Shown here: one piece after another, positions 7,529-16,453 of the stretch
How positions within the stretch are numbered: position 1 is the stretch's first letter
How the letters are laid out: every line of letters begins with the position of its first letter
Source: Flavobacterium sp. TR2
GTDB lineage: Bacteria; Bacteroidota; Bacteroidia; Flavobacteriales; Flavobacteriaceae
Direction of reading: 5' to 3'
NCBI RefSeq assembly: GCF_025252405.1
Contig: NZ_CP104307.1
Span: 2,604,001-2,668,000, forward strand
Length of the DNA: 64,000 nt
Program-made: the position numbers and the translations under genes
The notes under the pieces: generated by a model
Seen by the model: the letters and a program-made list of their open reading frames with translations, nothing else
Told to the model about the DNA's origin: nothing
The model's database searches: none

Positions 7529-8605
7529 ATGTTAGATAGACTTCAATATGTAAAGCAGCGTTTCGATGAGATTTCGGATTTGATTATTCAGCCGGATGTT
7601 ATTTCTGATCAAAAACGTTATAAGCAGCTTAACCAAGAATATAAAGGTATTAAAGCGCTGGTTGAAAAGAGAGAAGAGTACATTATAGTTTTAGCAAATA
7701 TTGACGAAGCAAACGAAATTATTGCTGACGGAAGCGATGCTGAAATGGTGGAAATGGCTAAAATGCAATTGGATGAAGCAAAAGAGCGTTTGCCAGAATT
7801 GGAGGAGGAAATCAAATTTATGCTGATTCCTAAAGATCCTGAAGATGCGAAAAACGTTATGGTGGAGATCCGCGCCGGTACGGGTGGGGACGAAGCGAGT
7901 ATTTTTGCAGGTGACTTGTTTAGAATGTACACGAAATATTGCGAATCTATGGGATGGAGATCATCTGTTGTAGATATGAATGAGGGTACTTCTGGAGGTT
8001 TCAAAGAGGTTATTTTTGAAGTTACGGGAGAAGATGTGTATGGAACTTTGAAGTTTGAAGCGGGTGTTCACCGTGTACAGCGTGTTCCGCAGACAGAAAC
8101 TCAAGGACGTGTGCATACATCGGCTGCAACGGTTATGGTATTGCCAGAAGCTGAGGAGTTTGATGTTCAGGTAGATATGAATGATGTTCGTGTAGATTTT
8201 TTCTGTTCGTCTGGACCTGGAGGACAGTCGGTAAATACAACGAAATCGGCTGTGCGTTTAACGCACATTCCGACAGGATTGGTAGCGCAATGTCAGGATG
8301 AGAAATCGCAGCATAAGAATAAAGATAAAGCTTTGATGGTATTGCGTTCTCGTCTGTACGAAATGGAATTGGCCAAAAAGCAGGAAGAAGATGCTAAAAA
8401 GCGTAGTTCTCAGGTAAGTTCTGGAGACCGTTCGGCAAAAATCCGTACGTACAACTATGCGCAAGGCCGTGTAACCGATCACCGTATTGGTTTGACGCTT
8501 TACGATTTAGGAAATATTATGAATGGAGATATTCAGAAAATCGTTTCTGAGCTTCAACTGGTTAATAATATGGAGAAATTGAAAGAAGCTTCTGAGGTGT
8601 ACTAA
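7529..8605 (+). CDS. prfA: Peptide chain release factor 1
   Basis: RF1 reads UAA and UAG stop codons in the ribosomal A site and triggers peptide release. The 358-residue length is standard. The codon-recognition tripeptide appears as PQT at 187-189 ([10 protein letters not shown]), of the RF1 P-x-T type. The catalytic GGQ is at 231-233 ([10 protein letters not shown]), where the Gln is normally methylated by PrmC. The N-terminal coiled region (1-100) and the TSAATVMV domain-2 strand are intact. RF2 hallmarks (SPF, programmed frameshift) are absent. It is a single gene with its own promoter and terminator. Confidence 0.98.
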   Translation: MLDRLQYVKQRFDEISDLIIQPDVISDQKRYKQLNQEYKGIKALVEKREEYIIVLANIDEANEIIADGSDAEMVEMAKMQLDEAKERLPELEEEIKFMLIPKDPEDAKNVMVEIRAGTGGDEASIFAGDLFRMYTKYCESMGWRSSVVDMNEGTSGGFKEVIFEVTGEDVYGTLKFEAGVHRVQRVPQTETQGRVHTSAATVMVLPEAEEFDVQVDMNDVRVDFFCSSGPGGQSVNTTKSAVRLTHIPTGLVAQCQDEKSQHKNKDKALMVLRSRLYEMELAKKQEEDAKKRSSQVSSGDRSAKIRTYNYAQGRVTDHRIGLTLYDLGNIMNGDIQKIVSELQLVNNMEKLKEASEVY

Positions 8606-8676
8606 TTGTGCACAGGTTCAAAGGGACATAGATGCAAAGGTTCAGAGGTTTTCCTCTTAGAACTCAATATATTTTT

Positions 8677-8704
8677 AAGCCGAACTTTTGTTCGGCTTTT
8701 TTTA
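8677..8704 (+). terminator. prfA terminator
   Basis: AAGCCGAAC (8677-8685) pairs with GTTCGGCTT (8690-8698) around a TTTT loop, followed by a T-run. It lies about 70 bases after the prfA stop. The DNA between carries short direct repeats of a CAAAGGTTCAGAGG-type intergenic element. Confidence 0.9.
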
Positions 8705-8824
8705 TGGAAAAAAGCTTAGCTTCTTAGTGGCTTAGCATCTTAGCGCCTATTAAAAAAAATCTATTTTTTTTAATTTTTTTACCTCATATTTGCTGTGCTA
8801 AAAACAACCAACTAACATTAATTT

Positions 8825-10156
8825 ATGAAGAGAACTTTACTTTTATTTTGCTTCTTTGGAAGCTTTTTTTATGCGCGGTCGCAATCGTATTTCGGATTTA
8901 GGGATGATAATTATGCTGGAGTTCAAAGTGCTTTATTTAATCCGTCTAACATTGTTGAATCTAAGTATCGTGCTGATGTTACGCTTTTCTCTGCAAGCGG
9001 AACCGTGCAAAATGATTTGTATGGAGTTAATATTCTAGACGCATTAGATGGCGATTATGATTTGGCAACCGATGCCAGTAAAAATTTCAAATCGAACAAC
9101 AGAGGGAATTTTAATGTCGATATGCTTGGACCTTCTTTTATGATGAATATTACGCCTGTGCATAGCGTAGCACTTTTTACGCGTGTGCGAAGTGTTACGA
9201 ATCTTGTCGGCATAAACGGTCAGCTTATTGATGAGGTGAACAAAGATGTCAATGCTTCAAAAAACTTTTTAATCACCGGCGGGAATCCGAATGGGGTTAC
9301 AAATTCTTGGGCTGAAATAGGAGCGAGTTATGCGACGGTTCTGATGGATCGTGACGATCATTTTGTAAAAGGCGGGATTACTTTAAAATACTTAATGGCA
9401 GGAGTAAACGGCTACATTAACGGAAGCGATTTGAGCGTAGCTTTCAATAAAAACAATACTGATCCTGCTATGAGCGAATATATTTCGACAGGAACTATCA
9501 GAACAGCTGCAAGTTACGATTATGCAAATGGAGATAATGCAAAGTTTGATGCAGCTTCGGCTGGAGTGGGTGTCGATTTAGGTTTCACGTACGAATACCG
9601 CACGAACTGCCATACTTGCGAGGGAAACCGTTACAAGTTTAAAGCAGCAGCTTCTGTAACTGATATTGGAAAATTAAATTATAAGAATATTGTCGAGAAC
9701 ACTTATAATATAACAGGAAGAGTAACTCAGGCAGATGTAGACAACGCCGATGATATTTTTGAGTTTTTTGATTCGAACTATACTAAAATCTCTTCTAAAA
9801 AAGGAGTAAAGGCAAATCTTCCAACGGCTTTGCACACCAATTTTGATTGGAATATCGATCAGAGATTTTACTTGAATGTAAGCGGTGATTTCAATTTAGT
9901 AAATGCTAAAAAAATAAACGGAACGGCAATTGCCAATTCTGTAACTTTTACTCCAAGATACGAGACTAGGCAGTTTAGTTTCTATGTTCCTGTAACCTAT
10001 ATGCAATACAGCGGAACAGCTATCGGAGCAGGTTTTAGAGCTGGCCCTATATTTATTGGTTCAGGAACTTTTTTTTCGAGTCTGTTTTCAAACAATTCAA
10101 AAGGGTGTAATATTTATGCAGGTCTGAAATTGCCTATTTATCAGGATTATAGGTAG
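8825..10156 (+). CDS. DUF5723-type outer-membrane beta-barrel protein
   Basis: This 443-residue protein has a signal peptide (LLLFCFFGSFFYARS, cleavage near residue 19). Typical DUF5723 features follow: an N-terminal YFGFRDDNYAGVQSALFNPSNI block (GxxxNPA-like), NVDMLGPSFMMN, and alternating hydrophobic strands to the end, consistent with an outer-membrane barrel. The pair HTCEG (about 260) is a small Cys-containing loop. DUF5723 is found across Bacteroidota, often linked with OmpA-type or gliding proteins; its role is unknown. It stands alone between repeat-filled intergenic regions. Confidence 0.8.
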   Translation: MKRTLLLFCFFGSFFYARSQSYFGFRDDNYAGVQSALFNPSNIVESKYRADVTLFSASGTVQNDLYGVNILDALDGDYDLATDASKNFKSNNRGNFNVDMLGPSFMMNITPVHSVALFTRVRSVTNLVGINGQLIDEVNKDVNASKNFLITGGNPNGVTNSWAEIGASYATVLMDRDDHFVKGGITLKYLMAGVNGYINGSDLSVAFNKNNTDPAMSEYISTGTIRTAASYDYANGDNAKFDAASAGVGVDLGFTYEYRTNCHTCEGNRYKFKAAASVTDIGKLNYKNIVENTYNITGRVTQADVDNADDIFEFFDSNYTKISSKKGVKANLPTALHTNFDWNIDQRFYLNVSGDFNLVNAKKINGTAIANSVTFTPRYETRQFSFYVPVTYMQYSGTAIGAGFRAGPIFIGSGTFFSSLFSNNSKGCNIYAGLKLPIYQDYR

Positions 10157-10270
10157 GAAACGGGCAAAGGTTCAGAGTTGCAAAGGCTCAAAGGTTTAAA
10201 AAAAGGCTCAGAAAACACAAAGTATTTAAACTTTGCACCTCTGAGCCTTTGTAACTTTGTACCTTAAAAA
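10157..10270. repeat. Hairpin-forming GCAAAGGTTCAGAG-type repeat
   Basis: Direct and inverted copies of CAAAGG(C/T)TCAGAG-like words flank an A-rich centre. For example AAAGGCTCAGA near 10204-10214 pairs with CTCTGAGCCTTT near 10241-10252. The element resembles those at 8614-8660 and 20918-20965. No gene is seen between 10271 and 10396. Confidence 0.55.
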
Positions 10271-10396
10271 AGGCTATACCCCTAAAAATACCCTTGTGTA
10301 TTCAAAACATTTATATAGATTCGAGTAAACGTATACACCATTTTTTATTACTATTTCGCTTAGCTTTTCCATAATAATTAAATTAAGTTAGACAAA

Positions 10397-10771
10397 TTAC
10401 TCTCTTGATGGTTCGTATTGAGAATCTTCTTCATCTTCAGAAGACTCATGATGAGGTTTCGAAACCAGATTGGTTACAATAAGCTGAACGATTGAGCCAA
10501 GAATTCCTTTAAACATCGAGTCGCCTTTTCCGACAATAAATCTTTTGGCCAAATACCCAATTCCGATACTGATTGCCGATTGGGCAATATGACTTTTAAA
10601 ACCAACAGTTTCGTTAATTTCTTCAACCGTGTTGCGAATCAGGTTAATCGGTTTCAAGTTTTCCTTAATGTCATCGATATGGTCTTTTATGGCACACCAT
10701 TCTGCATCCTGGCGAACTTCTAATTCCTCAATTTTTCGATTTAACTGATCAATATTGTAAATGGCTTCCAT
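10397..10771 (-). CDS. Small membrane-associated protein of the stress cluster
   Basis: This 124-residue protein has an N-terminal helix with coiled-coil character (NIDQLNRKIEELEVRQDAEW). Two hydrophobic segments (about 62-78 and 86-100) follow, then an acidic, Ser/Glu-rich tail (SSEDEEDSQYEPSRE). No known domain is recognised. It lies 28 bases after a holin-like gene and is the last gene of a minus-strand run of small envelope stress proteins, so it probably belongs to the same response. Confidence 0.6.
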   Translation of the reverse strand: MEAIYNIDQLNRKIEELEVRQDAEWCAIKDHIDDIKENLKPINLIRNTVEEINETVGFKSHIAQSAISIGIGYLAKRFIVGKGDSMFKGILGSIVQLIVTNLVSKPHHESSEDEEDSQYEPSRE

Positions 10772-10799
10772 AGTCTTTTATGTTTATTAATAAATTAAA

Positions 10800-11159
10800 T
10801 CAGTTTTTTGTTTCTTTCAGAATGCTGGAGATAATTGTATTTCCAATCGGAGTTTTGATCAATTTATGATGTGATTTTACCACAATAATCACTAGAATGA
10901 GATAGAATAGTGCCATGATAAAAAAGCCGTAGTAATACTCTCCAAGTTCTTTTCCAATCCATAAACTTATCCCGATATTGAGGAACAAGGTAAAAAATGC
11001 AACAACAATACCAATCGCTATCTTAGATGCCAATGATGATGCACCATCAGCAACAGAACATACTGTTTTTAGTTTTAATAATTCTAAACTTGTTTTAGCA
11101 TAGTTTTCTGCTTTCTCATAAAGATTTAAATTCTCGTTTGTTGTTGCATTTGGTTCCAT
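10800..11159 (-). CDS. Phage-holin-superfamily / YqjE-like membrane protein
   Basis: This 119-residue protein has a soluble N-terminal helix (NLYEKAENYAKTSLELLKLK), then two long transmembrane helices (about 44-69 and 79-97) joined by a short loop, and a basic tail. This is the layout of the holin-like/YqjE family that accompanies YtxH-like and CsbD genes in stress operons. Despite the family name it is unlikely to lyse cells. It sits between a YtxH-domain gene and a hypothetical membrane protein. Confidence 0.7.
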   Translation of the reverse strand: MEPNATTNENLNLYEKAENYAKTSLELLKLKTVCSVADGASSLASKIAIGIVVAFFTLFLNIGISLWIGKELGEYYYGFFIMALFYLILVIIVVKSHHKLIKTPIGNTIISSILKETKN

Positions 11160-11208
11160 GATATAGGGTTTTATGGTTTGAAAATTTCACTAATTAATAC
11201 AACTAATA

Positions 11209-11493
11209 TTAATAGTTTGATTTTACTGTTTTCACATCGTCTTTCAGTGTGTTGTAATCTTCTTTAACTTGGTTAAGTTTAGATTTTCCTTCTTCGATAA
11301 TTTCTTTACCGTTTGAAGTGATTGTGTTTACGATGCCATCAAATTTTGATTTCAAGTTATCCCCGTAATCTTTTGATTTATCTTTGATTTTTTTTCTTGT
11401 GTTTGACCCTTTGTCTGGTGCAAATAAAACACCTATGAATGCTCCCGCCGCTGCGGCTCCTAAAATTCCTAAAATTGTGCTACTAGTTTTCAT
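11209..11493 (-). CDS. YtxH domain-containing stress protein
   Basis: This 94-residue protein has an N-terminal hydrophobic segment (ILGILGAAAAGAFIGVLFAP) immediately followed by DKGSNTRKKIKDKSKDYG, the diagnostic GxLxAPxKGxxTR of YtxH. The rest is an amphipathic, Lys-rich helix that probably lies along the membrane or packs as a coiled coil. YtxH proteins are general stress-induced in Bacillus and common in Bacteroidota. It starts 48 codons upstream of no other domain, so this is the complete gene. Confidence 0.85.
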   Translation of the reverse strand: MKTSSTILGILGAAAAGAFIGVLFAPDKGSNTRKKIKDKSKDYGDNLKSKFDGIVNTITSNGKEIIEEGKSKLNQVKEDYNTLKDDVKTVKSNY

Positions 11494-11551
11494 AATAAAT
11501 AATTTTAAATGGATTAATATTAATAATTTGTTGATTTAATAAATGTGATTT

Positions 11552-11704
11552 TTAAACTTCGCGGCCTTTAATTAAGCGAAGCAATACGGCAATAATGGCG
11601 ATTACGAGCAGAATATGGATAATGCTTCCGAAACTGTAGACAAAGAACCCTAGAGCCCAAAGTATTACCAGAATCACTGCTATGGTATATAATAAGTTTG
11701 ACAT
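11552..11704 (-). CDS. lmo0937-family small membrane protein (50 residues)
   Basis: This gene reads MSNLLYTIAVILVILWALGF at its start and ends LLRLIKGREV. It has two hydrophobic helices separated by a short FVYSFGSIIH turn and a basic C-terminus. That matches the lmo0937/DUF5670-like family, short stress-associated inner-membrane proteins. It lies 38 bases after the porin gene and 58 bases before the YtxH gene on the same strand. The ATG is at 11702-11704. Confidence 0.85.
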   Translation of the reverse strand: MSNLLYTIAVILVILWALGFFVYSFGSIIHILLVIAIIAVLLRLIKGREV

Positions 11705-11741
11705 GGTTTTATATTTTAGCGGTTAATAATCAATTTCTTGT

Positions 11742-12389
11742 TTAGTTTAACTTATACGAAAGGTATAATGTCAGGTTGCTGTTTTTTGCATCAGGAAAGG
11801 TGTATGTAGTTCCTGCAACAGTTCTTTCTTTACCCACAGTGGTCAAACCATAATTGTAACGCAATCCGATGCTGATGGGATTAAAATCGACCCCAACACC
11901 TGCAGAAATACCTGCGTCAAACTTGTTTAGATCGTCTGTGTCAATTTCCTGTTCAAAATCAAAGCTGCCATTTCCGCTTACTTTAGAACTTACTAGGTAA
12001 GAAGCATAACCACCGGCGTGAATGTTAAAGTTTTTAGTAACATTAACTCGAACCAAAAGCGGAAGCTCAATATAATTCAGTCTAAATTTTGCATCCCCAC
12101 TTGCAAAAGCGCTATTGTATTCTAATTTTGAACCCTTTGTCGTAAATAAAAGCTCTGGTTGTATCGCAACAAAATCTGAGATAGGAAGCGTGGCATAAAC
12201 CCCAGCATTAAATCCGTATAAAATGTTGTTGTCATCTACATCGTCCCCGCTGCCATATAGGTTAGACATATTAAATCCTCCCTTTACACCGAACTCGGTA
12301 TTTACATTATTGTCCTGAGCGTGCAGCATTCCGAATGATGCTGATAAAAAAAGTGTTAAGGCGCATAAAAAATTGGCTTGTAATTTCAT
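11742..12389 (-). CDS. PorT-family outer-membrane beta-barrel protein
   Basis: This 215-residue protein has a signal peptide (FLCALTLFLSASFGMLHAQ). The mature start EFGVKGGFNMSNLYG is the usual opening of the small 'porin family / PorT-like' barrels. Eight or so alternating strands follow, with FVAIQPELLFTTKGS, LNYIELPLLVRVN and IHAGGYASYLV blocks, ending in a terminal aromatic-hydrophobic strand (LTLYLSYKLN). No channel function is proven for this group. It lies in the stress run between a lipoprotein and the lmo0937-like gene. Confidence 0.85.
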   Translation of the reverse strand: MKLQANFLCALTLFLSASFGMLHAQDNNVNTEFGVKGGFNMSNLYGSGDDVDDNNILYGFNAGVYATLPISDFVAIQPELLFTTKGSKLEYNSAFASGDAKFRLNYIELPLLVRVNVTKNFNIHAGGYASYLVSSKVSGNGSFDFEQEIDTDDLNKFDAGISAGVGVDFNPISIGLRYNYGLTTVGKERTVAGTTYTFPDAKNSNLTLYLSYKLN

Positions 12390-12425
12390 AGTAAAAAAAT
12401 TAGTTAATAGATAGATAATAGGCGT

Positions 12426-12995
12426 TTATACATTTTGTTTTTGTATTCTTTCAGTCTCTCGTAAGAGTTTGTATTGTTCGGGTAAAAATCTAAGAACGAG
12501 TTCAAGTATTTCTTTATCGTTGGTTTCTCTGGAAATCTTTTCAAACAGCTCAATCTGATCGGATATCGTTTCTTTCATGGCGTTTAGATAGATATTGTTA
12601 AAATCGTTGCTGCTGGCATCTATGAGGTTGTACAGATCTCGTTTGTGCGTGGCATTTATTTCGGTAATAACGATAAGCTTTGATGTTGCCATTTTGGTTA
12701 TTTCCTCCAACAATTGGCTTTCTTGAACTTCTATTCTTTTGCTTAGTTCCTGAACAATAACATCTGAACTTTTTTGTTGTGCAATTTGACTTTTGGAAAT
12801 AATCGATTTGCTAATATTCGCCGTCGAAATGAAAAAGAAGACTTCTGTTTCTTCTCTGTCATTTTTTGCAAAAGCCTGATTTTTTAAAGTGTTTTCAATC
12901 GGATTAATCTTTCTGCAAGACGTCGTGCAGAGTGCTAATACGAATAAGAAAAAGACTCTAAAATATGCAGTCTTTAAGGGTGGGATTACTTTCAT
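12426..12995 (-). CDS. DUF4142-like lipoprotein
   Basis: This 189-residue protein has a signal sequence and lipobox (ALCTTSC, Cys about 27). The mature part is all-helical with repeated Glu/Lys/Asn (SQIAQQKSSDVIVQELSKRI, ISDQIELFEKISRETND), matching the helical DUF4142 group of periplasmic proteins in stress clusters. The match rests on pattern and context rather than a decisive motif. It is 36 bases upstream of the porin-like gene on the same strand. Confidence 0.6.
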   Translation of the reverse strand: MKVIPPLKTAYFRVFFLFVLALCTTSCRKINPIENTLKNQAFAKNDREETEVFFFISTANISKSIISKSQIAQQKSSDVIVQELSKRIEVQESQLLEEITKMATSKLIVITEINATHKRDLYNLIDASSNDFNNIYLNAMKETISDQIELFEKISRETNDKEILELVLRFLPEQYKLLRETERIQKQNV

Positions 12996-13066
12996 TATTG
13001 TTTCCTAAAGTATTACATTACAAAGATGCTAACGAATGAAAGATTTTGCTTTACAGCATAAAAAAG

Positions 13067-13106
13067 AAACGTTATATAATTCCCATAGTAGATTTATATA
13101 ACGTTT
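13067..13106 (-). terminator. Terminator after the histidine kinase gene
   Basis: AAACGTTATATAA (13067-13079) pairs with TTATATAACGTTT (13094-13106), with A/T runs on both sides. It lies 24 bases past the kinase stop and separates the regulatory genes from the stress membrane genes downstream. Confidence 0.85.
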
Positions 13107-13129
13107 TTTACGTGTTTTTTTGATGAAAT

Positions 13130-14917
13130 TTAATCGGGTAGAAATACCGTAAATACAGAGCCTTTTCCTAAAGTACTGTCGGCAATAATATGGCCTTTGT
13201 GGTTCTCAACGATTTTTTTGCAGATTGCCAATCCGATGCCGGTTCCTGGATAATCTGTTTTGGAATGCAGACGTTGAAAAAGAATAAAAATAGTTTCTTT
13301 AAATTGAGGATCAAATCCCATTCCGTTATCTGTGAAAGTGATTTTGTGAAATTTCTTTACAGACTGTTCTAAGATTTCAGGATAGTCGGAAGAACTTACT
13401 TTTTCGCTCGAAATTGAAATTTCCGGATCAGCATCTGGTTTGCTGTATTTTAGTGAATTTCCAATTAAATTAATAAACAGCTGCTCAATCTGATACGGAA
13501 TAACAGAAAGCTTCGGAAGCTTGCCAATGCGCTGAATTACGGCTTTCTTTTCTTCGATCACTTCTCCCAATTCAGATTCTGCATTGTCCAGAAGTTCATT
13601 AAGATTGATTTTAATGAATTCCTTTTTCGTGGTATTGGTTCTAGAAAACAAAAGAAGGTCGTCTATTAAAACACGCATTCTTTTTGCCGAGCTTTCTATT
13701 TTGGTAATATAATTTTTACCGCTTTCAGACATGACTTCTTTGTCGGCACTAGAAACTCTCGAAATAAAGGTTTGTATTTTTCTAAGCGGTTCTTGTAAAT
13801 CGTGGCTGGCCACATGGTTAAAAGAAGCCAGTTCTTTATTGCTTTTCTCCAGTTCTTTATTTCGTTCCTGAAGTTCAATGTTAAGAAGATGCTCGTCTGT
13901 AATGTCAAAATTGATTCCGAGTAAAATTTTACTGCCTTGCTGGTCGGTCACCAATTTGCCTGTAGTTTTAAAATAGCGCACTTCAAAATCGGGACGTACG
14001 ATTTTATAATACACAAACGGAAGATGCTTCTTTTCTACAATTCCGTCTATGGCTTTCGCGACAGATTCTTTGTCATCTGGATGAACATATTTTATAAGCG
14101 TAGCTTTGTTAGGAGCAAAAGATTTTGGCTCAAGGCCCAATAATCGGAACTGATTGTCTGAAAAATCTATTTTATCAGAATCCAAATCCCATTGCCAAGT
14201 GCTGAATTTACCAATGTTTTCAGACTCAGAAATTAAACCGCTTGAGATGAGAAGTTTTTTATTGAATACTTTCAAACGCTCAAAATCACGGCTAATCTGA
14301 CGGTAAGCCAATAAAATAAAGCTCAACGCCACCAGAAATAATGAAATCGAGAAAAGCGGACTCAAAGAGATCTCCGAATCGTAAATTTTAAGCCTTTTCT
14401 TTAGAAACTCTTTTTCAATATCGTTCATTTCGTCAACCTTAAAACGGATGTTTTCCATTAAAATTCGGCCGCCGAACATATGATTGTCCAGTTTTCTTTT
14501 GTCGTACGTTTTGGGATCGCTGTATTTTAGGCAATTTTCAAAAGAAACAAAACGCTGTGTAATGAGTTTGAATAGTTTTTGAAGGTTTTCCTGCTGTTTC
14601 GGATTATCAGCAGTTAGTTTTTTTAAGGTAATAAAAGAAGTATTTACCTTGTCTCGAGAATAAATGTACGGAGTCAAAAAACGGGCATTGCGAGTAATAA
14701 TATACCCGCGCTGGCCCGTTTCTGCATCTTTAATAGCCGACATTAATCGTTCGAGCTGTATGTTGATTTCGTAAGCGTGCATAACCAGTTTGCTCGATGC
14801 ATTCAAGTCCTGATTATGTTTGTAAGCAATTGAAGAAAGAAATAACAGAATGAAAACTGCGATTACAAAAATAACTCTCAAAGAGTTTGAAGAATTAAAA
14901 TTGGGTATCCACTTCAT
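13130..14917 (-). CDS. CHASE3/PAS sensor histidine kinase
   Basis: This 595-residue membrane kinase has TM1 at about 14-31, a periplasmic CHASE3-type helical domain (about 40-180, with DAETGQRGYIITR) and TM2 at about 186-204. A PAS domain follows (about 235-345, WQWDLDSDKIDFSD and DITDEHLL), then a coiled segment and HisKA with phospho-acceptor His372 (NHVASHDLQEPLRKI). The ATPase has N-box NLIGNSLKYS, G1 DNGMGF (530-535) and G2 GTGIGLAI (558-565). All catalytic motifs are intact. The response regulator ends 13 bases upstream, so they form a two-component pair. The CHASE3 ligand is unknown. Confidence 0.93.
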   Translation of the reverse strand: MKWIPNFNSSNSLRVIFVIAVFILLFLSSIAYKHNQDLNASSKLVMHAYEINIQLERLMSAIKDAETGQRGYIITRNARFLTPYIYSRDKVNTSFITLKKLTADNPKQQENLQKLFKLITQRFVSFENCLKYSDPKTYDKRKLDNHMFGGRILMENIRFKVDEMNDIEKEFLKKRLKIYDSEISLSPLFSISLFLVALSFILLAYRQISRDFERLKVFNKKLLISSGLISESENIGKFSTWQWDLDSDKIDFSDNQFRLLGLEPKSFAPNKATLIKYVHPDDKESVAKAIDGIVEKKHLPFVYYKIVRPDFEVRYFKTTGKLVTDQQGSKILLGINFDITDEHLLNIELQERNKELEKSNKELASFNHVASHDLQEPLRKIQTFISRVSSADKEVMSESGKNYITKIESSAKRMRVLIDDLLLFSRTNTTKKEFIKINLNELLDNAESELGEVIEEKKAVIQRIGKLPKLSVIPYQIEQLFINLIGNSLKYSKPDADPEISISSEKVSSSDYPEILEQSVKKFHKITFTDNGMGFDPQFKETIFILFQRLHSKTDYPGTGIGLAICKKIVENHKGHIIADSTLGKGSVFTVFLPD

Positions 14918-14930
14918 TATTTGGTATGCT

Positions 14931-15380
14931 TTATTTTAGTCGCAGCAAGAAATTATCACGGTTTAGACCAGAAGTATGATAATGCCAGTTTACGGTCACG
15001 ACTTCATTAATTATTTTTTTGAGCGTATTGAAATCGCTTGGCTTTTTGATGTAAATATTAGCGCCTTGAATAAAGGTGTCCTCGATATCTTCCTCAGATG
15101 AAGAAGTAGAGTAGATGGCAATAATTATATCTTTTAAATGATCCGTTTTTTTGATTTCAATCAAACATTCTTTACCTGTTTTCTTAGGCATATTTAAATC
15201 TAGAAACAAAATATCTGGAAGTTTATTGTTTGTATCCATCAAATGATCCATAAGCTGCATCCCGTCATGAACAAAACTTACATTTGTTTGTATCTTTATT
15301 TCTTCAAATGCATCTTTAAAGAAAAGACGGTCATCTTCATCATCATCAGCCAATAAAATGTGTAATGCGTTTTTTTGCAT
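14931..15380 (-). CDS. Single-domain response regulator paired with the CHASE3 kinase
   Basis: This 149-residue receiver domain alone, with no DNA-binding output, resembles the Rcp1/bacteriophytochrome-partner type. The acidic pocket ADDDEDD is near residues 11-17. The phospho-acceptor is Asp61 in ILFLDLNMPKKTGKE. The switch Ser/Thr lies in IYSTSSSEED and the conserved Lys-Pro in IYIKKPSDF. It overlaps no other gene and precedes its kinase by 13 bases. Lacking an output domain, it likely works by protein interaction or phosphorelay. An AraC-type regulator is encoded just upstream. Confidence 0.9.
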   Translation of the reverse strand: MQKNALHILLADDDEDDRLFFKDAFEEIKIQTNVSFVHDGMQLMDHLMDTNNKLPDILFLDLNMPKKTGKECLIEIKKTDHLKDIIIAIYSTSSSEEDIEDTFIQGANIYIKKPSDFNTLKKIINEVVTVNWHYHTSGLNRDNFLLRLK

Positions 15381-15401
15381 TTTAATGTGGTATTTGGGTT
15401 T

Positions 15402-15953
15402 TTATTTTAAATTTTCTCTTCGTTTTTTAATAATTCTCTGAAAAGCAGACGGAGTAATACCGGTTGTATTTTTAAACTGCGTACTCAGATGGGCAACACT
15501 AGAGTAGTTGAGTAAAAAGGCAATTTCGGTCAGACTCATTTCGTTGATAATAATCAGCTGTTTTGCTCTTTCAATTTTCTGTAAAATAATAAAATTTTCT
15601 ATAGAAGAGTAAGTTACTTCTGAGAAAACATTAGATAAATATCCGTAACTGTGGTTCAGCTTTTCTGCCAAAAACACAGAACTCTTGTAATTATTATTGT
15701 CATCCATAAATACAAGCTCGATAATCGCATCTTTTATTTTTTGGACTAATACACTTTTTTGATTTTCAACTACTTCAAAACCGCACGGAGCCAATTTGGT
15801 TTTTAAATTCTCCAATGCTTCGGCATCAAGATTGTCTTCAATCTCAATTTCACCAAATCCTAGAGTTGTAAAATTTACATTATTTTGTTCCAGATTTTGT
15901 TTTAAATAAAGAGAGCAAATGGTATTAATGTCGAACTTTATAAATAGTTTCAT
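15402..15953 (-). CDS. Small AraC-type transcriptional regulator of the stress cluster
   Basis: In this 183-residue protein, residues 1-65 form a small HMA-like/ferredoxin-fold N-terminal part (FIKFDINTICSLYLKQNLEQ, EALENLKTKLAPCGFEVVE). Residues about 85-180 carry the two AraC helix-turn-helix motifs (SSVFLAEKLNHSYGYLSNVF and SLTEIAFLLNYSSVAHLSTQFK), ending TPSAFQRIIKKRREN. The gene lies 21 bases before the response regulator on the same strand. The combination suggests it controls the stress genes, but its site is not visible. Confidence 0.85.
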   Translation of the reverse strand: MKLFIKFDINTICSLYLKQNLEQNNVNFTTLGFGEIEIEDNLDAEALENLKTKLAPCGFEVVENQKSVLVQKIKDAIIELVFMDDNNNYKSSVFLAEKLNHSYGYLSNVFSEVTYSSIENFIILQKIERAKQLIIINEMSLTEIAFLLNYSSVAHLSTQFKNTTGITPSAFQRIIKKRRENLK

Positions 15954-16056
15954 TTTATAGAAATTTGGTTAAAGATACTTATTTTATTTTGTGTTTTTGT
16001 TTTTAAAGGATATAGAATTACAAGTAAATGTCATTTTAAAATAAAATTTTCAAAAA

Positions 16057-16089
16057 AATACCGTCTAATATTTTTACTAGACGGTATTT
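16057..16089 (-). terminator. Terminator after csbD
   Basis: AAATACCGTCTA (16057-16068) pairs with TAGACGGTATTT (16078-16089). For minus-strand transcripts the hairpin ends in a U-run. It separates the CsbD gene from the AraC/two-component genes. Confidence 0.85.
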
Positions 16090-16110
16090 CCCTGATTGAG
16101 TTGCAAGGTT

Positions 16111-16296
16111 TTACAATTCTGACAGGATTTGATGAAATTCCTCTTTTGTTTTTCCCAGTTTCTGCTGAAGTCTTCCGTACATTTCGTCTTCTTTTCCTTC
16201 AGCAAACATCAAATCGTCATCTGTTAACTCGGCATATTTTTGCTTTAGTTTTCCTTTCAACTCGTTCCAGTTTCCTTTTATCTCGGTAGTATTCAT
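16111..16296 (-). CDS. CsbD family stress protein
   Basis: This 61-residue small charged helical protein has [34 protein letters not shown], the CsbD signature (GxWxxxKGxxKxxxGxLTDDDL). CsbD-like proteins accumulate in general stress in many bacteria and have no known enzymatic role. The start is the only ATG that gives the family N-terminus. It lies downstream of dps, with a heptanucleotide repeat between them. Confidence 0.92.
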   Translation of the reverse strand: MNTTEIKGNWNELKGKLKQKYAELTDDDLMFAEGKEDEMYGRLQQKLGKTKEEFHQILSEL

Positions 16297-16408
16297 GGTA
16301 TCTCTTTTAAGTTTTTTATTGTATGGTAAAATTGCAAATTATCAGCCAACATCGCGTTACATTTATTTTTCTGACTGTTGCATAATTTTCACTTTCATTA
16401 AAGTTCGT

Positions 16409-16453
16409 AACTCATAACTCATAACTCATAACTCATAACTCATAACTCATAAC
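16409..16453. repeat. Heptanucleotide tandem repeat AACTCAT
   Basis: Six near-perfect copies of AACTCAT run from 16409 to the end of dps, just touching its stop codon. The unit length of seven is shared by the CCACCAA array at 17066 and the CTTGAAA arrays at 19034, 19193 and 19573. Confidence 0.9.
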